Shown here: positions 52,793 through 60,932 of the stretch, one piece after another
Numbering within the stretch: the first letter of the stretch is position 1
How the letters are laid out: the number at the start of each line of letters is the position of its first letter
Assembly: GCA_905178155.1 (NCBI GenBank)
Contig: CAJINV010000001.1
Location: 4,013,329-4,077,328, forward strand
DNA length: 64,000 nt
Direction: 5' to 3'
Origin: Amoebophrya sp. A120
Taxonomy: Eukaryota; Sar; Dinophyceae; Syndiniales; Amoebophryaceae
Notes under the pieces: generated by a model
What the model saw: the letters and a program-made list of their open reading frames with translations, nothing else
The model's database searches: none
What the model was told of the DNA's origin: nothing
Made by a program: the position numbers and the translations under genes

Positions 52793-54853
52793 ATGTCGAC
52801 GGACGACACTACGACTACCCCGAAGAACGACCACCCGTACTTGACCGAGTACTTCGAGACCCAACTGGAGATGGTCGAAAAGAACATGAAGGACCTGTTG
52901 AACGTATCACAGGAAAATGTGTTAACGTTAACGGAATTTGTGATGCACTAATGCATCACAAAACGCGCCAGCAAAATTTGTCATGCATAGGATGCATACG
53001 AGGCGAAATTTGCCATGCATATTTGCAATCTATGAAGAAAACCGTTAGCGTTAATACTTTTTCTGATGGATAGAACGACCAAGAAAAGACCCTCCGCATC
53101 GCACTGGACGCAAATTTTCGGAAAAAATACATGGACGACCAACACGCGGAGATGAACGCAAAGCTACAGCCGCTTGTGGAAAAGTCCTTCGTGCACCACG
53201 ACCTGGACATATGCAATACAAATTTCTCGCACATGTACAAAATGCATGACAAATTTCGCTATATTTGAAGTGTCCAACTTGTCATGTTGACTAAGATCGA
53301 AGGCAAGTTTTGTCATGCAGAAACTGCATTTCTTGTACGTGTACGGTAAATTTACTGTGGATAGGACAAATCCGGGGTGTTGTCCAAGGAGGAATCCGCG
53401 CGGTTTTTCAGCCATTTCGCAAAGGAAACGAAGCGGTTCGTGTATGCATTGGAAAAGTATCGCGCTAGTAGTAATCGCATTACAAATTTGCTTAGCATTA
53501 GCATTACAAATTAACATGAAACTTGTAATGCTATTTTACCTTCGTAGGGATATTTGCCATGCATAACAGCAATTACTACGAGTGCGATAGCGATACTTTT
53601 GCAGAGCATATCGTGATGGGGACCACGAAATTGACCATGGTGCAGTCGATGGACCAAGTTGGGCAGGCGTTGGCCACGCAATTCCCCAGCGAGTTGGAGG
53701 ACGAGCTGCAAATCTCGGCGAAGATGAAGAAGGTGATGGAAAGTTCGATGGATTTCATGTATGCACAGTTGGACGGACTTTTGGAAGGCCTGCATCAAGA
53801 GTACCTGAAGAACAAAGAACAGAACGACGCAAAAGCGTTCGACGTCGTGGACACCGCGAAGGCATGAAAGTGCACAACTACTTCCCCTCCCCCTCATTTG
53901 TCATGCCAAATACCAAGTTCACTCTTTGCCCCTTTGGAATTCTAGCATCACAGATTCTGACAGCCCAAACACCATTACAATCCTGTGAAGATTTGTCATG
54001 CAAAAGCTGCACTCTTGCAGGCCCTTCTATTGCTGTTTATGCAATAAAACAAATAAGGGAGGGGTTGTAGTTGTGCACTCTCATAGAAGGACGGGATGCT
54101 GCACAAAGAAGAGGTGATGAAGGCGATGGAGGTCGGGTCGGAGCAAATCAAGAAGGTTTTGGAAGCGTTGGGCTTCGGCGAAGCGACGCTGGCTGCGAAA
54201 TTAAGCCCGGTCATGCACGTATCCAATGCAAATATGTCTGGGTCTGGAAGAATGCATGTTTGTCATGCTTGTTTGGCATGACTCTTAAGTCTGTCATGCA
54301 CATTACCCAAGAGCCCCACTTTTCTGTCATGCAGAAACGCAGTTTCTGATGCAGAATAGGCAACACCTAGTAGCTCAGAAACTTGTCATGCTGAGCCAGC
54401 ACTTGTGCCCTCCTCACGATACGCCACCAAGCATCACAAGTTTCCAGACCCAGACATTTTTACAATCCATAGCACGAGGTGCAAGTCAAAATTGCGCAGG
54501 AGGCGATGGAATCTTTCGCGGAGCTTGATGATGATGCTATGGAGGCGTCAGGTTTGAAATCGTCAAAGTTGAAATTATTTGTAATGCATAAAATGCATGA
54601 CCCGAGGCACGTGCGTTGCAGAGTAGGCAAGTGAGGCCGATTATAAGCCTGCTTGGGGCTACAGCTTGAGCTGCTAAAGTAGCATGAGAAAATCGCCCCT
54701 CTTTGCCTAAACAGCATGACAAACTGGATTTAGGGACCACCGAAATTTGTCATGCGCCACTTGAAAACTGGGCTCCAACTGGCATCCATTTTATGCATGA
54801 CAAATTATTTCAACTTTGTCGATTTCAACTCTGACACATCCATAGATGCATAA
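52793..54853 (+). CDS. EF-hand protein, intact copy 2, 252 aa, six introners
   Basis: Exons 52793-52904, 53078-53209, 53369-53442, 53616-53862, 54091-54219, 54477-54537 and 54850-54853 total 759 nt in one frame after removing six elements with one TSD each. A single canonical EF-hand loop, DLDKSGVLSKEE, has Asp1, Asp3, Ser5, Gly6, Leu8, Ser9 and Glu12 and should bind calcium. The rest is helical: YFETQLEMVEKNMKDLLN before it and VDTAKDGMLHKEEVMKAMEV and EQIKKVLEALGFGEATLAAK after it, the second perhaps a degenerate EF-hand. It has no membrane segment. One introner sits inside the EF-hand loop and one sits just before the stop codon. The broken copy is at 40233. Confidence 0.85.
52905..53072 (+). 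mobile_element. Introner, family C, TSD GAACG
   Basis: It starts TATCACAGGAAAATGTG, with inner GTTAACGTTAACGG, and ends ACTTTTTCTGATGGATA. GAACG flanks it at 52900-52904 and 53073-53077. It is shared with the broken copy (40339-40512), so it predates the duplication. Confidence 0.9.
53210..53363 (+). mobile_element. Introner, family F, TSD GGACA; absent from the paralogue
   Basis: It starts TATGCAATACAAATTTCTCG and ends GGTAAATTTACTGTGGATA. GGACA flanks it at 53205-53209 and 53364-53368. The broken copy has an uninterrupted CCTGGACAAATCC at 40647-40659 with a single GGACA, so this is a gain (or a perfectly clean loss) at a known ancestral site. Confidence 0.95.
53443..53610 (-). mobile_element. 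Introner, family A, inverted; TSD TCGTG
   Basis: It starts TATGCATTGGAAAAGTATCG and ends GATACTTTTGCAGAGCATA. TCGTG flanks it at 53438-53442 and 53611-53615. Excision gives CGG TTC GTG ATG GGG. Shared with the broken copy (40728-40893). Confidence 0.9.
53863..54085 (+). mobile_element. Introner, family G, TSD GAAGG
   Basis: The left end CATGAAAGTGCACAACTAC (first base apparently mutated from T) pairs with the right end GTAGTTGTGCACTCTCATA. GAAGG flanks it at 53858-53862 and 54086-54090. Excision gives GCG AAG GAC GGG ATG. Confidence 0.9.
54220..54471 (+). mobile_element. Introner, family D, TSD GCACG
   Basis: It starts TATCCAATGCAAATATGTC and ends CAGACATTTTTACAATCCATA, with GGGTCTGGAAGA in the left arm. 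GCACG flanks it at 54215-54219 and 54472-54476. Excision gives ATG CAC GAG GTG. Confidence 0.92.
54538..54844 (+). mobile_element. Introner, family H, TSD GATGC, immediately before the stop
   Basis: It starts TATGGAGGCGTCAGGTTTG and ends CAACTCTGACACATCCATA, with long arms continuing as GAAATCG(T/A)CAAAGTTGAAAT. GATGC flanks it at 54533-54537 and 54845-54849. Excision gives GAT GAT GAT GCA TAA. The last exon is then only A plus TAA. Confidence 0.88.
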
Positions 54854-55484
54854 ATAAAAGTAGTACGAATAGGAAATAAGCAAGCCAAAGTGGCTCTTAT
54901 CCTTGTCTCGCTCTCCTCGTCGCCCCCTGCGGCTTACTTGCATCCTTATCCTTTCCCACGCGTTTTCGTTTCAAGGCGTCGAGTGAGCTAGTTTCGCTTT
55001 CGCAGTGACGTCAATCATGAAAAACTAAAAAAAAGCATCAGTGAACTTCACTTACGAGAAAACCGAAAGCCGCAAGACTTTTTCTTCACGTTTGTTGATA
55101 TGTTGGGCTGTTTGCCTGAGTTCAGTAGCAGCTTGCCCAACCAGCACCACGGGGGAACCTAACCTTATCTCTGGAAAAATCCGTCCGCGCCAGAAAGAAA
55201 TCCAGCGTTGTGTTCACAGGTGGAGATGATACTTCTAGTGCCGCTTAATATCGTTCTTCTCTCGTCTCGGTCCGGCGTAGTAGACAGTCGCGGTCTACTA
55301 CTGCCTTGTTTGAGAGGTCGGTGCCTCTCGTGCTCGAAAAAGTGATGAGATTGATCTGTGTCATGTTTTTTTCGAGAGGAGGGGTCTGTAGTTGGTGTCA
55401 CGACTGTCACTTCAGTGCATTCGTGTTTCAGACCTATTAGCCAAGTAGACAAGAACGACGTCGACGTCGAATATAAGCAAAACC
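54854..55484. other. Intergenic; no gene recognised
   Basis: Spacer before SDR2. No gene or element identified; contains short pyrimidine-rich tracts only. Confidence 0.5.
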
Positions 55485-58400
55485 ATGTATTCCCCCGAGA
55501 AGGACAAGCTGACGGGGGCCGCGTACGACAATCTGCCCGGCGGTTTTTGTCCCCCGAAATTCGAGACCAATGGGAAAAACCGGTTTACAAACAAAACCGT
55601 CATCGTGACCGGTGGCGCCGGGAACTTCGGCAAGAGCTGCGCGCTGCGCATGGCGAGCGAGGGGTGCAACATTGCGCTCTGGGATTTGGTTGACGCCAGC
55701 CCGGTCGTGGAAGAGATTAGAAGGAAGTACCCGGAGGTGAATGCAAAGTCCTATCAGCTGAACGTCACGGAGCACGAGAAAGTGGAAGAGGTAGCAAAGC
55801 AGGTAAAGGTAGATTTCGGGAAGATTGACTACCTGTTCAACAACGCCAGTTACCAGGGCGATTTGAAGAAGATGATGAACTGCTTGCGCAGTTCCCTTAT
55901 CATGTGCAAAAGTGTCGCGCTCATAGCAATTGCAATCATGCATTGAAATCTTTTTCTCAAGGTCAATCCGCATCACAAACTTTTTTTTCTCATGTTGAGG
56001 GGATTTGTCATGCAGTTATACATATGTGTGCGATACCTTTGTAATTTATACCCCGGCACGGTACTGCCCGGCAGTTCCTTCAATATCTCAATTTCGGACG
56101 GCACTGAAGTCCCGAACTATTAAGACCTTCACTGTCAAGACACGGGCCGACTTGGTGGAGATACCCACGATGGCCGCGCTCTGTGAGCTGATGACAGTTG
56201 ATGAGGCCCGGGCCTTGTCCGAGTATCTCGAAAGACTTTGCGACAAGCACGGCACTGCCATGGTGGTCGCTGCCTGGAACTCTATGGTCTGTGATTCCTT
56301 CTGCTTTGGGGCCTCCAATTTCTCCGGGGATTTATCAAGGTTCATGCGCAACTCGATGCGTACGGATCTCAAGCTCGAGATCCACAGCCTGTTGCTCCGC
56401 CGCCCGTCCGCTGAGGCCGATGGCGCGGGGACCCAGGGGAGGCCGACCAAGCTCAGAAAACTTGAAGAGGCGCCGAAGAGTTTCTGTTGGTTTCACGCTG
56501 TGGGCATGTGCACGCGCGCGACTTGCAACCAGCCCCACCGGGTGCCGACCGCTGAGGAGCTCAGTGACGTTCTGCCGCGTGTTACAAATTCCGTCCTGCG
56601 TGAAAAGATGGAGAAGAAGCTGGGTGAGTTAAAGCAGCAGTAAGAGGCGCGAGTTTTTGATTTATAAAAAACAAGCACATCCGCTAACGTCCTAGCAATT
56701 TAGCTACTGCCCCGGGGTCTGTCGCCTTTGGGGATAGCATTTTATAACTTTTCGGTCTATCACATGCTTAGTTCCGGGTTTTTCTGCTATGAGCGAGAAT
56801 GCATACACTCGCCTCTGGACCGTCAAACCTTGTTTTACTTGGCACAGTTGATGACAGCGTTAGTGGTGGTGCAATTTTTCTCTGGGTTTTGCCTCTCTCT
56901 CGAGAGCCTGTTGCTGTACTTCATGCGAGTATGTTCTGCCCACCTGGTGGCACATGACTCTACTTCTTTTTCGTGTGGCACGGCGTCTGTGCGCTTCCGT
57001 TTCAAGTGTCGCTGCCCGAGCAGCCTTTGTTTTTCCGAACTTTGGTTTTGGTCTCGCTCTAGTCGTGCTTTCTTTCTTCCTTCGTCGTTTTTCTCTTTTC
57101 TTCTTCTCTTCTTTCTCTTTTGTACTTCCGGGTCTGCGCCCCTTCGTACCAACGGGCCTCTCTCTCTCCGTCATCGGGGTTGTCAGGTATATTTCCGGTC
57201 TGGCGACCCACGTTCGCTTGCTCGGCCCGTTGTTGTCTCCGACAGATCGCGTTATAAAATACCTGTTCAACAACGCCGGTTACCAGGGCGATTTGAAGAT
57301 ACGCTGGCGAAATCTGTCAACAAGACCTTGTTTTCAACAAAACGAAAAAAAAATTCTATATCTAGCGAGCAGGTAAGACAGGTCCACAAAGAACTCGAAC
57401 ACCCCGCACAAGCTCGACGTCCGCCAGGCTGCCCCGGAACCATCGGGTTATGAAAGATAAAACTTAAGTTAGCTAGTGGCGCACAATAACTAGATTAATC
57501 AAGCCAATATGTTCAGAGAAACTCTTATAGCCCCAGCAGAGGACGGCGCCCAGTCCGCGCCCCCCGGCCGTTCGCTCCGCCTGTTTGGTATCCGGATGGG
57601 GTAGTGCCAAGACCTTCCTGCGCCGCCGTTGCGATCGTTCGATACCCCGTCTCAAAACGCTGAACCCCCCGGCTGCAGTATTACATCCTCTCGTCGAACC
57701 ACTCTCGGTCGGTGGATTTTCAAGCCCAACTTGCTGTCCAAGCTGCTACCTCCGCCTCGTCGATCGAACTGTCCGTGAGATGGCTGGAGTTGTTTCTCCT
57801 GCTCGTGTGGTCTATGATAGTCAGCAACGATCGACATCGTAGAAGAGTTGCGAGACGTGCGATAGCGCGTCTGGAATGTTGTGGCACTCAGGCAAGAGCT
57901 CTACAGCTGTGGGTCGTAAGAATTGGCAAGTACTTCGGTTGTTGATGTTCGTGTTTACTGGGGCCGTGAGTGATTCTCTAGACCAATGGCACCGTGGGTG
58001 TAATGAGAGCGAGTTTTGTTGCGTTCGATAGCGACACATCCTGCACCTTTCGAAGCACTAGCTGAAGCTAGACATACCCGATAGAGCAGCATACAATCCG
58101 CCCCCGCCGTTTCTCGTAGAAATAAGACGCAAACACCCCAAATACCCCTCCAAAAGATGGCCACCACGATGATCACTGACCGGCGGATTGTTCCGAACAC
58201 CGTCAAGGCGACGCACTCCAACGCGCTGAAGGAGTGCGACCAGTGGTCGCACTCAAAGCAGTTGCTCTGCAAGTTTTCTGCATGAGGCGGATTTTCGCAT
58301 GACAAGCTTGCATATCGCCCCACCTGGGGAAGCAGTATGTCCTTCAGCTTTTCTGTTGCGGACGCTGCTTCCCAAATGGTCTTCAGGTGTTTTTGCGTAA

Positions 58401-60283
58401 ATTATGCATGCGCACACGATGTGTGCAGGCGTTGCGTACGCCGATCTTTTGGGCGAAATCTTGCATGAAGATATGGCACAAAACGGGGGCACGACCTCGG
58501 TGTTTGTCATGACAAAAGTCCGAATCTGTCATGCATTTTCTCGAATTCTGTCTGTTGTGTTTCTGGGCCAGAAACCGGGCCTGCTCTATCATTTCCAGGC
58601 GCCAAACAATTGCGGTTCATAAGGGGATCCGGAAACAGCGAGACCCGCTCCTGCAGAAGAACGTCGACACCGCGAAAATCCTGGCACAAATTAAAACGGA
58701 CCACGTCGACATCCGAGACGACCGGCTTGTCAAGCTCATCGAAACTGCTCACAAAACGCCCGACCCTTCTCTCCTGACACAGCAGCAGAAACAAGTCTTT
58801 GAACGCTTCGAAAGCGTCATTGAAACTAGTGAGAAGAACAGCAGCTGGCAGAACTATGGGCTCCCCGGGTTACGATTAAAGGTCGTGCTGGACCTGGTGC
58901 AGGCTACCTGTTCAACAACGCCGGTTACCAGGGCGATTTGAAGAAGGCGGAAAGCTACAACCCAGCCGACTTTAAGAAGGTTTTGGACATCAACTGCAAT
59001 GGGGTTTTCTACGTCCTCCAAGCGGTCGCGAACATCATGGCGAAAGACGGTGGGGGCGCGATTGTGAACACCGCGTCCATGGCCGCGCATTCTTATCAGG
59101 GTGATAGCACAACTACAACTCCCTCGCACGACCTCACTGCAGCCGTGTGAGCAGCAAGAAGAACTGTAGTTCTTCTTGCTGCTCACACGGCTGAAGTGAC
59201 CACAGATGTGTTCTTCTTTCTGTTCAACAGAAGCCCTACCACAAATGTATCTCATCTATCTTGCGCATGACAAAGAACAAACACTATCTGAGACTCCACT
59301 ACTACAAGGAGCGTACTTAGTACCTACTCCAACTCTTTAGGGGTACAACTAGTTCCACAATTAGTCCTGCGAGCGGTGCTCAAATTATTCAAGATCTGAA
59401 CTCGGCTTCTTGCATCTCAAATGACGAGGGGCAGGGTGCTGACGTCGAGTTGTGCACTCTGATAAATCTGGCCCGGCGAACATGATCGCGTACGGAACCT
59501 CAAAAGCAGCGGTGCTACATATGACGAAAATCGCGGCCAAGGATTACGCCCCGTCCAACATCCGGGTAAATTCGATCTCCCCTGCATTTATCGGCCCCGG
59601 CTTCATGTGGACACGGCAGGTGGAACTGCAGGCGGCGGCGGGTAGCGTGTACTACGATCCGGACCCGTATCCACTGCAAAAGTATCGTACTCGTAGTAAT
59701 TGCATTTATGCATTACAAATCTCTTTCTCAAGAGAAATCAGCACTACAAATTCAATTTGTAATGCTGGGGGAAAAATTTGTAATGCAACTTATACTAGTT
59801 CTAGTACGATACTTTTGCAATTCATAACCCGAACGTCGTGGCAAAACAGATGGTGGAATCGACGTGGATGCGACGGTATCCCCTGCAAAAGTATCGTACT
59901 CGTAGTAATTGCTATCATGCATGACAAATATCACTCTCTTGGTAAAACAGCATTACAAGTTGCATTCTTCTTCTTGCAAAAATTTGTGATGCAATTTGTA
60001 CTACGGCGATACTTTTGCAATGCATAGCCGCTACGGGCTGATCGAGGAGGTGATCGGGCCGGTCACGTTTCGATCTCCCCTGCGTTTATGCAATACAAAT
60101 TTCCCGTACATGTACAAAATGCATGACAAATCGCACTAACTTGGAGGGTCCAACTTGTGATGCTGAATAAGATTGAAAGCAAGTTTTGTCATGCAGAAAC
60201 ATGTGAATGGGGTCACGTTTCTGCTGTCGGACGACGCGTCGTATGTGAATGGGGTGGATATCCAGATTACGGGAGGAATGTAG
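55485..60283 (+). CDS. Short-chain dehydrogenase/reductase SDR2
   Basis: Classical SDR, NAD(P)-dependent, substrate unknown. Exon 1 (from 55485) carries TGGAGNFG near residue 42 and KIDYLFNNASYQGDL. Coding resumes in the third copy of that last segment at 58905 (YLFNNAGYQGDLKKAESYNP), then DINCNGVFYV and the catalytic Ser region NTASMAAHS to 59093. Further exons are 59470-59667 (MIAYGTSKAAV gives the Tyr-Lys pair; SISPAFIGPG), 59832-59876, 60032-60071 and 60222-60283, ending VNGVDIQITGGM. Four introns are introner-based and one of about 3 kb lies between the duplicated segments. Exon 1 to exon 2 joining inside the repeats is not GT-AG and is the weak point. The catalytic residues are all present, so I favour a functional gene over a pseudogene. 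Related to SDR1. Confidence 0.8.
55898..56050 (+). mobile_element. Introner-like element, family A, degenerate ends
   Basis: The left end TATCATGTGCAAAAGTGTCG and right end GCGATACCTTTGTAATTTATA are both recognisable. The flanks TCCCT and CCCCG match at three of five bases. It lies inside the large SDR2 intron, where its own excision may not matter. Confidence 0.7.
56170..56643 (+). CDS. 157-aa open frame with a CCCH zinc finger, inside SDR2 intron
   Basis: An uninterrupted frame starting MAALCELMTVDEARALSEYL. It continues with a helical region (LSEYLERLCDKHGTAMVVAA), a basic Pro-rich linker and a single C-x7-C-x4-C-x3-H finger (CWFHAVGMCTRATCNQPH), ending with a charged helix (REKMEKKLGELKQQ). 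Such fingers bind RNA and also occur in retroelement-associated proteins of dinoflagellates. It lies on the SDR2 strand within the 55871-57259 insertion and has no introns. It may be a captured transcript copy, an exon of a transposon or a host gene fragment. Confidence 0.5.
   Translation: MAALCELMTVDEARALSEYLERLCDKHGTAMVVAAWNSMVCDSFCFGASNFSGDLSRFMRNSMRTDLKLEIHSLLLRRPSAEADGAGTQGRPTKLRKLEEAPKSFCWFHAVGMCTRATCNQPHRVPTAEELSDVLPRVTNSVLREKMEKKLGELKQQ
58157..58907 (+). pseudogene. Possible captured gene fragment in SDR2 intron
   Basis: Two coding-like pieces lie in the second insertion. 58157-58280 reads MATTMITDRRIVPNTVKATH and on to KECDQWSHSKQLLC. 58593-58907 reads RQTIAVHKGIRKQRDPLLQK and continues helical (VDTAKILAQIKTDHVDIRDD, SLLTQQQKQVFERFESVIET). 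Between them is intron-like DNA with TTTGTCATGAC-type motifs. The second piece runs without a stop into the third 40-bp SDR repeat. No family recognised; no complete gene is visible. Confidence 0.4.
59094..59464 (+). mobile_element. Introner, G-like family, near-TSD A(T/A)TCT, with perfect hairpin
   Basis: It starts TATCAGGGTGATAGCACAAC and ends GAGTTGTGCACTCTGATA. The flanks are ATTCT (59089-59093) and AATCT (59465-59469). Excision gives GCC GCG CAT TCT GGC CCG, the expected SDR sequence. It carries the 26-bp hairpin at 59140-59193. Confidence 0.8.
59140..59193. repeat. Perfect 26-bp-arm hairpin, 2-nt spacer
   Basis: The left arm CAGCCGTGTGAGCAGCAAGA plus AGAACT (59140-59165) and the right arm 59168-59193 are exact reverse complements, separated by GT. 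There is no mismatch, which implies a recent origin or active maintenance. Confidence 0.97.
59668..59826 (+). mobile_element. Introner, family A, TSD ACCCG
   Basis: It starts TATCCACTGCAAAAGTATCG and ends GATACTTTTGCAATTCATA. ACCCG flanks it at 59663-59667 and 59827-59831. Excision gives GAT CCG GAC CCG AAC GTC GTG. Confidence 0.92.
59877..60026 (+). mobile_element. Introner, family A, degenerate TSD
   Basis: It starts TATCCCCTGCAAAAGTATCG and ends CGATACTTTTGCAATGCATA. The flanks are GACGG and GCCGC (three of five match). Only 45 coding bases separate it from the previous introner. Excision gives ATG CGA CGG TAC GGG in frame. Confidence 0.85.
60072..60221 (+). mobile_element. Truncated family F introner with 10-bp flanking repeat
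   Basis: The family F left end TATGCAATACAAATTTCCCG is at 60087, but the expected right end is missing. Instead the DNA runs through GCAGAAACATGTGAATGGG into a second copy of GTCACGTTTC (60062-60071 and 60212-60221). Removing 60072-60221 gives GGG CCG GTC ACG TTT CTG CTG, the expected SDR C-terminus. GTGAATGGGGT also recurs at 60244, so the right end was probably rebuilt from nearby exon sequence. Confidence 0.7.
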
Positions 60284-60932
60284 AACGTACCGTAGTTCTT
60301 AATCTTATCGTTATCGATAGATAAAGATACCACGCATAGTACGAGAGAGGTTTTTTCAGTAGAAGAGGGTGCACTTATATTCAAGTTTTTGCGAATCGAT
60401 TTCATCAGTTTGCAGCTTTTTGAGTGGTTTCTGTGGTTGTACAATGATGGTACAGTGACAATGACAAATGAGGACGTATCAAAAAATGATTTGGTATTTT
60501 GTGATCATTGAGGTTTTTCTTCATTGATAAATCCTAGTCGTGTCTGTGTGGGTGCTAGCGTACTTCTACTTCTCGTGTCACACGCTAGATCCTATGCGCT
60601 CAATTGTGATGGAACATGGAACGCGTGTTCGTTCTACGTCACTACAAGAAAAAAAGGAGAGGAGTCTGCATTGAGAGAGGATCATGTTGAGTAGAACTGA
60701 GCGCCAGCGTGTAGCAGTACTAGTAGCGCTTGTTTCGTTATACTGAACTGCATCAGACCGAAAAAGACGAGATAAAGTCAAGATGGCACTTTTGAAACAG
60801 TAAACTTCTAAAGCTTGATTACACACGGCGAGGGGTGAAGCAACTTGGCATAGCGACGCCTAAAACGCACACCGACAACAGCCAAAGAGTCGTCCAGCGC
60901 TTCGCTTCCGTCGCTTGCTCTCCAACGAGGTC
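60284..60932. other. Intergenic; no gene recognised
   Basis: SDR2 3' flank and SF-assemblin upstream region. An in-frame stop near 60860 precedes the chosen SF-assemblin ATG. No other feature. Confidence 0.5.

Larger units (their letters stand above)
55831..58944 (+). repeat. 40-bp coding segment present three times, bounding two insertions
   Basis: TACCTGTTCAACAACGCC, one variable base, then GTTACCAGGGCGATTTGAAG occur at 55831-55870, 57260-57299 and 58905-58944. Copies 2 and 3 share a G where copy 1 has A. Only copy 1 is preceded by the proper upstream SDR sequence and only copy 3 is followed by the proper downstream sequence. The 1.4-kb and 1.6-kb stretches between them are unrelated to each other. 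Confidence 0.9.

Noticed and set aside
56728-57453. A 241-codon hydrophobic frame in the SDR2 intron
   Set aside because: It is pyrimidine-rich DNA giving Phe/Leu/Ser runs, and it passes through the second 40-bp SDR repeat in the wrong frame.
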